64,000 nt of DNA from CAYUVH01 sp964448135. Its GTDB lineage: Bacteria > Verrucomicrobiota > Verrucomicrobiia > Limisphaerales > UBA8199. Below are positions 50,276-58,948 of this stretch, one piece after another (within the stretch, counting starts at the first letter, position 1; every line of letters begins with the position of its first letter). Below the pieces are notes generated by a model, which made no database searches, was not told where the DNA came from, and worked only from the letters and a program-made list of their open reading frames with translations. The stretch covers positions 96,178 to 160,177 of the forward strand of contig CAYUVH010000034.1 of the NCBI GenBank assembly GCA_964448135.1, in the 5' to 3' direction. A program made the position numbers and the translations under genes.

Positions 50276-51294
50276 TCCGACGGCGCCATCACTTCTTCCG
50301 CCGGCTCGTCGGCTTCGGCCGAGAAGCGGGTCGGCAAGGCTTCGGCCTGCCAGCCGTTCTCATTCAGGTAACGGACCATGGGCAAAACGTAGCCGTGCGT
50401 AACCAAGACCCGGCTCGCCCCGGTCGCCCGGATGGACGCGAACAAGCCGTCCCAGTCTGCATGGTCCGAAAGCACGAATCCCCGATCCAGGGCCGCCCGC
50501 CTGCGCGTGCCACGAATCTGCATCCAGCCCGATGCCGCGGCTCGCGAAATCTCGCCGAACCGCCGCAACCACGGCGAACCCTCGACCGACGGCGGCGCAA
50601 TCACTAAGCCGCCGCCCTCAGCCGCCCCGACCGTTTCGGTCGTCACCGCCTGCACCGGCGGCAGCTTCACTCCGGCGGCTGCATAAGCCGGCAGCAACCG
50701 CGCCACCGCCCCGTGAATGAAGATCGGTCCGATCGTGGGATCCACTTCGGAAAGCACCCGTTGAGCTTTGCCGAGCGAATAGGCGTAGATGACGCTGGTC
50801 CGCTGCTTCGCGTGATTTTCGCGCCACCACGAATTCACCTCCGCAAAAATGTCGCCCTGCGGCTGCCAGCGAAAAATGGGCAGCCCGAAAGTGGATTCGG
50901 TAATGAACGTGTGGCATTTCACCGGCTCGAACGGCGCGCACGTCTTCTCCGCCTCCACCTTGTAATCGCCGCTCACCACCCAGACTTCGCCGCGATATTC
51001 CACCCGCACCTGCGCCGAGCCGAGAATGTGTCCCGCCGGATGCAGCGACACCTTGACGCCGTTGTGGGTTATTTCCGCGCCGTAGGCCAGTCCTTCGATG
51101 CGCGCCTCCGGACCCAGCCGTTCCAGCAAGACTCCTTTGCCCGCTTCCGCCGTGAGATAATTTCGCGAACCCTCGCGCGCGTGATCCGAATGCGCATGGG
51201 TGATGATCGCAAAATCCACCCCCTGCCACGGATCAACGTAGAAATCACCCGGCGCGCAATACAGCCCGGCTTTTGAAACTTGGAGCAGTTCCAC
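50272..51294 (-). CDS. Ligase-associated exonuclease (metallo-beta-lactamase fold)
   Basis: 340 residues. The zinc motif THAHSDHA gives His33, His35, Asp37 and His38. Further metal ligands are in LHPAGHILGSAQ and VVSGDYKVE. The C-terminal beta-CASP region contains GFVLSDHADWDGL. It belongs to the SNM1/Artemis-like exonucleases of the Lig/Lhr/MPE/Exo cluster. It is first in that operon, followed by the ligase, the helicase and the phosphoesterase. The region before it is divergent from a sulfatase gene. Confidence 0.92.
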   Translation of the reverse strand: MELLQVSKAGLYCAPGDFYVDPWQGVDFAIITHAHSDHAREGSRNYLTAEAGKGVLLERLGPEARIEGLAYGAEITHNGVKVSLHPAGHILGSAQVRVEYRGEVWVVSGDYKVEAEKTCAPFEPVKCHTFITESTFGLPIFRWQPQGDIFAEVNSWWRENHAKQRTSVIYAYSLGKAQRVLSEVDPTIGPIFIHGAVARLLPAYAAAGVKLPPVQAVTTETVGAAEGGGLVIAPPSVEGSPWLRRFGEISRAAASGWMQIRGTRRRAALDRGFVLSDHADWDGLFASIRATGASRVLVTHGYVLPMVRYLNENGWQAEALPTRFSAEADEPAEEVMAPSE

Positions 51295-51432
51295 CGCTCA
51301 ATTTGCCACAATCCGCACCGAGCGCGAATGGAACTGCGTTCTTGAGGCTTGTGTTGCTCGCTGAATCAAATGCGCTCCGGCTTCAGGCTATAGATTTGTA
51401 ACCTGCCGGCTCCCAAATTCATCTCGCACGGT

Positions 51433-52899
51433 ATGAAACGACATGTTTGCCCCCTGCTGCTGGCGGTTGCGTTTGTTTGGGTCGCTGCGCTGCCCTGGCC
51501 AACGGCTGGCGCCGCTTCCGAAAACAAACCCAATATTCTGCTCATCATTTCCGACGATTTGAACAATTGGATCGGCCCCATGGGCGGCAATCCGCAAACG
51601 CAGACACCCAATCTCGACAAACTCGCCGCCCAGGGTGTGACCTTCCGCAACGCCCAGTGCGCCGCGCCTCTGTGCAATCCCTCCCGCACCGCCTTCATGA
51701 GCGGCATGCGCCCTTCCACCACCGGCATCTACCATAATCTCCAAACCTGGATGCCTCACATCGGCCGTGGATTCTGCATCAACGATTACATCCGCCAGTT
51801 CGGCTACACCTCCCTTGGCGCCGGCAAGATCTATCACTATCGCAACTATCGTCCCGAAGATTGGGACAAGGTGGTGTTCTTTGGCGATGACACGCTGCCC
51901 AACCACCCCGCCACGCGCTCACCCGGGCCGCACGGCTATCGGATGTTTACTGAAGGCGAGCCGCAAAAACCCTTCGAGGAAAAACGCGCCGAGAGCGAAC
52001 TCGTCGATGCTCAAAGCGTCTCCTGGTGCGTGAAACAACTTGGCGACGTAAAGCAGCCGTTCTTTATGGTCTGCGGTTTGCACCGCCCCCATACGCCGTG
52101 GGACGTGCCGAAAAAATATTTCGATCGCTTCCCGCTCGAGTCCATCCAGCTTCCGGAGGTTCTTACCAACGACCTCGCCGATGTTCCCACCCAGGGTAAG
52201 GAGTTCGCCAATCCCGGCGGCGTCCACCAAACCATCCTCAAAATGGGACTCTGGAAAGATCGTGTGCGCGCCTACCTCGCCGCCATTTGCTACGCCGACG
52301 CCCAAATCGGTCGCCTGCTCGACGCCCTCGACAAATCATCCTTCAAGGACAACACCATCGTGGTCTTCGTCGGGGACAATGGCTGGCACCTGGGACAGAA
52401 GGAACACTGGGGCAAGGTCACCCTTTGGAACGAGGCCACGCGCGTCCCGATGATCTGGGTCGCTCCCAAAGTCGCCAAGGCGGGTGTCATTTGCGAACAA
52501 GCCGTGGACCTCATGAGCATCTATCCGACGCTCTGCGATCTCGCCGGCATCCCCAAACCGAAGCATGTCGAAGGCGTGGACATCAAACCGCTGCTCATGG
52601 ACCCGTCGGCCAAATGGCCCACCCCCGCGCTTTCCACGATGTACAAGGGCAATCACACTCTCGTAACCTCGGACTGGCGCTATATCCATTATGCTGACGG
52701 TACGGACGAACTTTACAACGAGCGCACGGATCCCCGCGAATGGAAGAACGTGGCGACCAACGCGGAGTTCGCCGACATCAAAAAGCAACTCGCCCGATAT
52801 CTGCCGAAGACCAACGCCCCGCCCGTGCCGGAAAACACCGAAACCGGCAAAGGCAAAAATAAGAAAAAGGGGAAACAAAAATCGCCCGACGCGGAGTGA
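51433..52899 (+). CDS. Secreted formylglycine-dependent sulfatase (iduronate-2-sulfatase-like)
   Basis: 488 residues with a signal peptide ending near TAGAA. Metal-binding start NILLIISDDLNNW; active-site signature CNPSR with Cys81 (converted to formylglycine) followed by TAFMSGMRP. The later motifs VFVGDNGWHLGQKEHWGK and a Lys/Gly-rich tail agree with iduronate-2-sulfatase-like S1 sulfatases. It probably acts outside the cytoplasm on a sulfated polysaccharide. The tail KGKNKKKGKQK is basic and low complexity. It is about 130 bases from the divergent repair operon. Confidence 0.92.
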   Translation: MKRHVCPLLLAVAFVWVAALPWPTAGAASENKPNILLIISDDLNNWIGPMGGNPQTQTPNLDKLAAQGVTFRNAQCAAPLCNPSRTAFMSGMRPSTTGIYHNLQTWMPHIGRGFCINDYIRQFGYTSLGAGKIYHYRNYRPEDWDKVVFFGDDTLPNHPATRSPGPHGYRMFTEGEPQKPFEEKRAESELVDAQSVSWCVKQLGDVKQPFFMVCGLHRPHTPWDVPKKYFDRFPLESIQLPEVLTNDLADVPTQGKEFANPGGVHQTILKMGLWKDRVRAYLAAICYADAQIGRLLDALDKSSFKDNTIVVFVGDNGWHLGQKEHWGKVTLWNEATRVPMIWVAPKVAKAGVICEQAVDLMSIYPTLCDLAGIPKPKHVEGVDIKPLLMDPSAKWPTPALSTMYKGNHTLVTSDWRYIHYADGTDELYNERTDPREWKNVATNAEFADIKKQLARYLPKTNAPPVPENTETGKGKNKKKGKQKSPDAE

Positions 52900-52913
52900 T
52901 CGCGGCCGGACGC

Positions 52914-55034
52914 TTACAGTGAACGCACGCGATAAAATCGCAACGGATCGTTGGTGGCCTGCGGGTCCGTAAACCGGAACTGACCTGGCGCAATTTCGGT
53001 CGCGGAGCCCAGCACTGTCCAGTTGGTGGCGGCCAGGAAAAGATTCGTGGAACTCAACACCGTGAAAGCAGCGCCGGAGACGTTGGTAAAGCTGAGCTGA
53101 AACGCGCCGTTTGTGAGCAGCGCCGCGCCACTGACTTCAATCGAAGTCACCGGCGGAATAGGAACGAACACTTCCAGCGAGCCGTCCTGACTGAGCCGGT
53201 TCGTCCAACTCAATCCCGAGCCCAGCGCAGGCAGGACCAACTGGTTGAAACCTCCGGCGGTCACGCCACTGAAAAGCCGGAACCGGTCGCCATTGGTCAG
53301 GACGCCACCGAGATTGGTGACGACGAGCGTCCCGCCGAGATTGATCGTGCCCGTGCTGGCAATGACATCATTAGTGCCCGTGGCTTTATTAATATCAAAC
53401 CAGTTGGTGCTCGACGAATTGAAGTTAAGCGTGCTGCCGGTAAAGTTCAGCCGGCCGATGCCGCCCGCGCCCGGCCCGGGAGAAATAGATCCCGCCACAG
53501 TCACATTCGCCGAGATCGCGCCCGTGCCCGTGAGCAAGCCCTTTGCTTGAATCGTCAACCCCGCCGGAAAAGAGTGATTCTCACCGAGCAACTCAAAAGT
53601 CGCCGCTGACGAAGCTGTGCCCACGGAAAAACCGCCTCCGCCTCCACCGCTCGGATTACCCGTTGTGCTCCGCGTGCGCAATGTGCCGCCGGTCAAATTG
53701 AAAATGCTTCGCGCGCCATTGGTGGCCAGCAGCGCATCGGCCACAACCACGCCTCCGGCCAGATTGAACGTCCCCCGCCCCGCGTCGCCGATCCTGAGCT
53801 GGGCGGTCCCGGCGGAATTCGTCACATACAATATCCCGCTCGCGTGCGTCACGGTGGCCGTCGCGGTGGCATCGCGTCCGACAATGTAAGTATTGGTCAC
53901 CGTCCACGAAAACGTGCCCGGAGCCTGCGTCACCGTACCGCTCGAAGCGTTGAAAACGGCATTGGATGCCAATGCATTCGTAAGCCAGTTCACCTGATAG
54001 CTGGCGTTGTTAGTGAAATTGGCCCCATCCACCGCCTGCGGCACAAGCTGGTTCAGCCAGTTGTTGGTGTCCTGGTAGTTCCCGCCCAACCGGTTCGTCC
54101 AAAAACGATCGCCATTCACCACGATCACGCCGTTGGTGATTTCGTAAGACACCGTGAACGCCTTCACCACCGCCATGTGCTGCATGTTCACCGCGCCGGA
54201 ATCGTTGGTCTGCACCGGCGCCACCTCGGCTATCGGCGTATACACTCGCGAGTCGAACACCAGCCCGTTGCTATAAGTGCGCGAAGGCATCACGAGCGGC
54301 ACGAGCCGGTTCGTCATGGAGAAACTGGTCAGCACCCGGTCATACCGCTCGTCGCGCCCGGCGTTCGTGGTGTTGTTCGTTTTTTGGTCGACTGGCACGG
54401 GCGTGTCGGCGAGAAAAGTTTTGAAAGTGGTGATCGCCGCCTCCGTGTCCGAATAGAGATTCATATCGCCTGCGACCACAATCCACGACCCGGCGGGAAA
54501 ATTAGTCGTGATCAGGTCTTTGAGTTCCGCGGCTTCCGCTCCGCGCCGTGTCGCATTCGCGGAGCCGCTGCTCGCCTTGAGATGTACGCTGACCACGTAA
54601 ATCTTATTGGTCCCGGGCAAATCGATCAGCGCCCAGGCGAATCCGCGGTCGTCCACTCCCGTGTCACTGTCCACCCACGAGGCGTTGGTGATGATCGGAT
54701 ACCGGCTGATGATTCCATTGGGAATCGTGTAACTTCCTGCTTCACGAAAATAGGAAAACTCCGGCCCGAACGTCGTCGCCACCATGTTGCTGATGGCAGC
54801 CGTCGTGTTGATGCCCAGGGAATTGCTCACGTTGAATTCCTGCATGGCGACAATGTCCGGCGCGAGCCCCTTGAAGATGTTCAGCCCGGCCGTTTCATAG
54901 CGCTGATTACCGCCGGAACTAAGATTCGCGGCCATGACACGAAGCGTCACGTTGGTGGTGATCGTCGCGCTCCGAACGGGCAAGGCGCAAAGCGCCATCA
55001 ATGCAAGGATGGTGGAAAAAACGGGAAGTTTCAT
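52914..55034 (-). CDS. Secreted endonuclease/exonuclease/phosphatase-fold protein with beta-repeat region
   Basis: 706 residues with a signal peptide (about 1-22). The N-terminal 300 residues form an EEP-family domain: LRVMAANLSS, AMQEFNVSN (Glu66), VVAGDMNLYSD and NMQHMAVVKA. The middle (about 330-600) looks like autotransporter-associated beta-strand repeats with many Asn, Thr and Gly residues (AGTAQLRIGDAGRGTFNLAG). The last 60 residues form the STNL...FYRVR module. It may be a secreted nuclease or phosphatase held at the surface by the beta-repeat part. The minus-strand gene follows the convergent sulfatase by 14 bases. Confidence 0.82.
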   Translation of the reverse strand: MKLPVFSTILALMALCALPVRSATITTNVTLRVMAANLSSGGNQRYETAGLNIFKGLAPDIVAMQEFNVSNSLGINTTAAISNMVATTFGPEFSYFREAGSYTIPNGIISRYPIITNASWVDSDTGVDDRGFAWALIDLPGTNKIYVVSVHLKASSGSANATRRGAEAAELKDLITTNFPAGSWIVVAGDMNLYSDTEAAITTFKTFLADTPVPVDQKTNNTTNAGRDERYDRVLTSFSMTNRLVPLVMPSRTYSNGLVFDSRVYTPIAEVAPVQTNDSGAVNMQHMAVVKAFTVSYEITNGVIVVNGDRFWTNRLGGNYQDTNNWLNQLVPQAVDGANFTNNASYQVNWLTNALASNAVFNASSGTVTQAPGTFSWTVTNTYIVGRDATATATVTHASGILYVTNSAGTAQLRIGDAGRGTFNLAGGVVVADALLATNGARSIFNLTGGTLRTRSTTGNPSGGGGGGFSVGTASSAATFELLGENHSFPAGLTIQAKGLLTGTGAISANVTVAGSISPGPGAGGIGRLNFTGSTLNFNSSSTNWFDINKATGTNDVIASTGTINLGGTLVVTNLGGVLTNGDRFRLFSGVTAGGFNQLVLPALGSGLSWTNRLSQDGSLEVFVPIPPVTSIEVSGAALLTNGAFQLSFTNVSGAAFTVLSSTNLFLAATNWTVLGSATEIAPGQFRFTDPQATNDPLRFYRVRSL

Positions 55035-55169
55035 GATGTCCTTGGGGCAAGGACCAAGGCGGGCGTCAGCGCTGGCAGAACGTTAATTTTTCTAGGTTGC
55101 GGGCCGATTTCGACACAACTACGTCGGCCATATTAACTCAACTTCGCCAAATGCGCTTCTGAAATCTGC

Positions 55170-56582
55170 TTATTCCCCCGCCCGAAAAGTCACCCACGGC
55201 TCTTTCGGACGGCTTTGCAGCAGGCCGGTCATCCAATCGAACTGTTGATGCGCCTCCAGAAATTTCTCCGCATTGAATGGCGTGCCGCAGGATGAACCCC
55301 AACGGGCGGCGAAAGACATCTTCTTCGCCATGGCCGCGTCAACCACCTTGCCGTCCACCGTGCCGCTGCAATCGAATGGCACATCATGGCCCTGCCCCAC
55401 CGGATCAAGATCGAAATGGCCGCACAGTGAGCGCCCGCCCGGCAGGATTTTCCCGTGCCACGCGTCGTAGTGGTCCGCCTCGAAGGACTCGGCCAGCGAC
55501 ACGTCAATCTTCCCGGCGTATTCCTTCATCAATTGCTTCCACCGCACGCGCCGCGCGACCGACGACAGCCGGATATCATCCGGATTGCGGCTCGTCTCGA
55601 ACTTCAAAATCTTCGGGTCCTCGGCAATGTTCGAGCCGACAAACCATCCGTCTTTCTTCTTCTCGAAGCCCACGTAAATCAATCCCAGTTCCAACCGCGC
55701 GATTTCGCCGGTGTTGATGTCGCCCAGCAGCCAGGCATTCGCGTAGCCGCCGTTGTTCTTGCGCTTCATGATCGCGCACCACTCGTCAATGTTGTTCGCG
55801 TCCTGCGTCGCGCGGCGCATCCGCGCAAACTCCGGCAGGCCATTCGTGTCGAACCCATCAAACTGTCCAATGGTCGTCTCGGAGCCAACTAAACCGGCGT
55901 CCGTAATGAAAAAATCCGTCCCGCTGTGAATCCAGCCCGGCATGGTCTGCCAGAAAATCCGATGGCCCTTCGCCGGCACGATGTCCTGGATCACATTCGG
56001 CATCGCGTCGCAATAGCTTTGCATCGTGTTGTGGCCGAGCACGATTTTTCCGTCCTTCGTCGCGCTGCCCGTCGCGATAAACGAGCTGCACGATTCACGT
56101 GGCGGCGCCACGACGTCCTCCTTCATCTTTTTCATCTCGTTCGGCCACCAGTAACCGCTCAACTCGATGATTGCGTTGCACGTGATGATTTCGTCGCGCG
56201 ATACCGCCATCCCGCCCGAGCGCGCGCCTTCGGAAATGCCTTCGAGCTCGGCAAGATTCTCCGGGTCCAGCTTCGGCACAAACATCGCCGCCGCCCGCTT
56301 CACCAGCCACGGCCAGCTCATGGTGGATTCATGCGTCCAGTTCGTGCGCGTCATCTTCAACACCTCCGCGATCTCCGGCGCGAGCAGGTAACCATGCTGG
56401 AACCCGCGCACGCGCGGTTCGCCCTCGATGTGCAGATAAATCCAGCCCGCCTTGTCGAACCGCTTCGCGCCTTTCAACCACGCCTGCCGCTCGGGCGACA
56501 ACGGCGGCAGCGCCGCCTGCAACGCATTCAAAGTGAGAACACAAATAATCGCGCAAACCAACCATCGGCAGCCTGGAATCAT
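55170..56582 (-). CDS. Exported C45/phospholipase-B-like NTN hydrolase
   Basis: Start ATG at 56582 (MIPGCRWLVCAIICV) gives a signal peptide; the frame is open to 56654. 470 residues. The C-terminal-cysteine nucleophile is likely Cys165 in RESCSSFIATG, since residues after it (GKIVLGHNTMQ) match the start of the second chain in NTN hydrolases that self-process there. Similar proteins include phospholipase B, acid ceramidase and acyl-CoA:6-APA acyltransferases. The substrate is an amide or ester of unknown kind. Probably acts in the periplasm or outside. Confidence 0.78.
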   Translation of the reverse strand: MIPGCRWLVCAIICVLTLNALQAALPPLSPERQAWLKGAKRFDKAGWIYLHIEGEPRVRGFQHGYLLAPEIAEVLKMTRTNWTHESTMSWPWLVKRAAAMFVPKLDPENLAELEGISEGARSGGMAVSRDEIITCNAIIELSGYWWPNEMKKMKEDVVAPPRESCSSFIATGSATKDGKIVLGHNTMQSYCDAMPNVIQDIVPAKGHRIFWQTMPGWIHSGTDFFITDAGLVGSETTIGQFDGFDTNGLPEFARMRRATQDANNIDEWCAIMKRKNNGGYANAWLLGDINTGEIARLELGLIYVGFEKKKDGWFVGSNIAEDPKILKFETSRNPDDIRLSSVARRVRWKQLMKEYAGKIDVSLAESFEADHYDAWHGKILPGGRSLCGHFDLDPVGQGHDVPFDCSGTVDGKVVDAAMAKKMSFAARWGSSCGTPFNAEKFLEAHQQFDWMTGLLQSRPKEPWVTFRAGE

Positions 56583-56771
56583 GGCCGCAGCGTAGCTCGG
56601 GTTGTCGCACGTGGCAAGCGAACCACCTCGCCGGAAATGTCCGGGCTGAACCATAAAGAGAGTGGGTTTGTAAGCGCTGAGCCCTCACAACACCCGCCAG
56701 GTTTTGGACTGCGGCAGTCCTCTGCCGCTTTTCGACCGACGTCCAGCGCCCTCACCCCCCAACTCGTGTTC

Positions 56772-58028
56772 CTACTTCCCCTTCTCCACCGCCGCCGGCA
56801 ACAAAAACAATCTCCCCTCCCCTGCATCCAACGAAATCTGCAACCCTTTCATATCCGGGCTGTCGTCCTTCACCGGAATCTCTTTCCCGGTCTTCGGACT
56901 CACCTCCATCACACCCGCCGCGTCCACAGCGAACTCCACCGTCGGCCACGCGCTGTAGGCAAATTCGTAATTCACCAGCAACACCGCCCGCCGCCCGTCC
57001 TCATGCTTGAAAGCCCCAATAATATAATCCCCCTCGGTGATCGATTTTATCGGCGCGTCCTTGTCCGGTATGGGTTTATCCCCCGGCCGCACGTGCCAGA
57101 CCGCCGTGCTCGTCAGCTTCATCAGCGTCGGCCCGAGATTCTTCACCGCGCCGTTGATCCGCTTCGCCTCGTCGTAATGCCGCGTGCGCGTCCCGTCCCG
57201 CCGGATGATCGCCCCACCCTTGGGAAACTCCGGGCCGGCCGGCGTCCAATAACAGAAATACATCACGCCCTTCGCCCCGCACGCCAGCGACGTGTAAATC
57301 TGCCAGCGAAGCTGCGCCTCCGTCGGATCCGAGTGCGGCCCATAGGGCATCGTGTTGAAGAAATTCCAAAACGGTATCCCCGCCGTCAGCGACATCCGCC
57401 GCATCACATCGAGATTCTGGCAATACCCCTGCCGGCCGTCGCTGCCCGGCACGAAGACCGGGTAATGATCCATGCTCAGCACATCCGGCTTCACCGCGTG
57501 GAGGTAGGTGGAAATAAAATCGTCGTAATTGTCCGTGCCCAGCGCCGAAGCCGGCGCGTAATTCGGCAGCATGTTGATGTAAGCCAGCTTGCCCGGCCGC
57601 GCCTTCCGCAGATCGTCCACCGTCTTGCGCAACGCCGGATACGCGCCCGGCCCCGGCTCATCCGCCACGAAATATCCCCAGCACGCGCTGTTGGTCGGCA
57701 ACTGCGCCGGTTCCTGCTCCGCCATCGAGACGATCACCTTCAGATTATTCGTCCGGCACAACTCGATTTGCTGCTTCACCGCCTCGGGCGTGGCCGCGCT
57801 GAAAATACCGATCACAAACGTGAAATTCGCCTCCGCAATCTCCGCGTACCGCGCCTGCGCCTGCTCATTCAACGGCGGATCCACCCAGAGCCCGATCCCG
57901 AACCGGTCCTGCACAAACTTCCCCTCCGCGGCGATTAACTGCACCACGCCGAGCCATGCCAGACACACCGCCGCTGCCAGCCCTGCCCGGCTCCTGCTCC
58001 GCCTATTCAAATTGCGACCAGCCGTCAT
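56772..58028 (-). CDS. Exported glycoside-hydrolase-like TIM-barrel protein
   Basis: Start ATG at 58028 (MTAGRNLNRRSRSRAGLAAAV); the frame is open to 58064. 418 residues with a basic signal peptide. The body is like GH-type barrel proteins of the beta-galactosidase/GH42-like group: FGIGLWVDPPLNEQAQARY, YFVADEPGPGAY (a potential catalytic Glu in DEP), VLSMDHYPVF and GVMYFCYWTPAG. The C-terminal 80 residues form a beta domain (AVLLVNYEFAYSAWPTVEF). The catalytic pair is not fully assigned, so the substrate stays open. Confidence 0.7.
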   Translation of the reverse strand: MTAGRNLNRRSRSRAGLAAAVCLAWLGVVQLIAAEGKFVQDRFGIGLWVDPPLNEQAQARYAEIAEANFTFVIGIFSAATPEAVKQQIELCRTNNLKVIVSMAEQEPAQLPTNSACWGYFVADEPGPGAYPALRKTVDDLRKARPGKLAYINMLPNYAPASALGTDNYDDFISTYLHAVKPDVLSMDHYPVFVPGSDGRQGYCQNLDVMRRMSLTAGIPFWNFFNTMPYGPHSDPTEAQLRWQIYTSLACGAKGVMYFCYWTPAGPEFPKGGAIIRRDGTRTRHYDEAKRINGAVKNLGPTLMKLTSTAVWHVRPGDKPIPDKDAPIKSITEGDYIIGAFKHEDGRRAVLLVNYEFAYSAWPTVEFAVDAAGVMEVSPKTGKEIPVKDDSPDMKGLQISLDAGEGRLFLLPAAVEKGK

Positions 58029-58132
58029 TTCCTCACCGTATTCTGGCAACGGCGGGTTGCTCAAGGTTCAAAGTGCGAAAGCCCCAGGTCTTCAATGAAT
58101 TCCTCCCCCATTTCACCACCGCTCAAACAGAA

Positions 58133-58159
58133 GGGCGCCCCCAATTTATGGGAGCGCCC
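58133..58159 (-). terminator. Terminator hairpin after the fasciclin gene
   Basis: GGGCGCCCCC (58133-58142) pairs with GGGAGCGCCC (58150-58159) apart from one mismatch, with a 7-base loop. In minus orientation it follows the stop of the fasciclin gene at 58181 and is followed by CTTCTGTTT, so termination is likely. Confidence 0.65.
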
Positions 58160-58180
58160 CTTTGCGCGAACTCAAAATGC

Positions 58181-58738
58181 TCACGGCATCACGACGGTAT
58201 CAATCACGTCAATCACCCCATTCGACTGCATCACGTCATAGGTGGAGATGTTCGCCATGTTGCCCTTGGAATCCTTGAGGATGATGTTGTGTTCGCCGTT
58301 CATCATCACCCAGAGCTTCTCACCGGCCACGGTCGTCAACGCCGCCTTGCCACCCCCGGCTTTGATCTGCTTCGAGAGTTCCTTGAACGTCAGTTTGCCC
58401 GGCACCACGTGGTAGGTGAGGATCTTCGTGAGCATCTCCTTGTTCTCGGGTTTCACGAGGTTCTCGACCGTTCCGGCCGGTAGCTTGCCAAACGCCGCGT
58501 CCGTCGGTGCGAACACCGTGAACGGTCCCGCGCCTTGCAGCGTCTCCACGAGGCCGGCCGCTTTCACGGCGGCGACGAGTGTCTTGTGGTCCTTCGAGTT
58601 CATGGCGTTCTCGACGATGTTTTTCATCGGGAACATGTCTTCCCCGCCGACGATTGTCGTGTCCGCGGCGAAGCTGCCGGTGCAGGAGGTGGCCGCCAGC
58701 GCGAGCGCCAGCACGGTGGATTTGATATTGCGAGTCAT
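58181..58738 (-). CDS. Exported fasciclin-domain protein
   Basis: Start ATG at 58738 (MTRNIKSTVLALALAATSC); the frame is open to 58765. 185 residues with a signal peptide that could be a lipoprotein type (ATSC at about 16-19). A single fasciclin (FAS1) domain has both landmark motifs: FTVFAPTDAAFGKLP (H1) and YHVVPGKLT (H2), ending VIDVIDTVVMP. FAS1 proteins are adhesion or envelope proteins and are often induced by stress. A terminator follows. No partner gene is close. Confidence 0.92.
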   Translation of the reverse strand: MTRNIKSTVLALALAATSCTGSFAADTTIVGGEDMFPMKNIVENAMNSKDHKTLVAAVKAAGLVETLQGAGPFTVFAPTDAAFGKLPAGTVENLVKPENKEMLTKILTYHVVPGKLTFKELSKQIKAGGGKAALTTVAGEKLWVMMNGEHNIILKDSKGNMANISTYDVMQSNGVIDVIDTVVMP

Positions 58739-58948
58739 GATTTTGGTCCTATGGTTGTTCATCAATTGTTTTCGTTTACTGCCGACACGCGCCGCGCTTT
58801 TTTCATTTGCGTCTTTCGCCGCGGACCGCTTCGTGTCTTACACGGGAAATAACGCGCAGCGGGAAGCCGCGGATGCGTGGATGCAAAAAATTTCCGAAAA
58901 ATTGCATGCATCCGTTTGGCGTTCTGAAGCGTTAGGGACAAATCCAAT

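Noticed and set aside
55926..57938. A 670-codon open frame on the plus strand
   Set aside because: It spans two minus-strand genes with proven domains and reads as an Arg/His/Pro-rich mirror frame.
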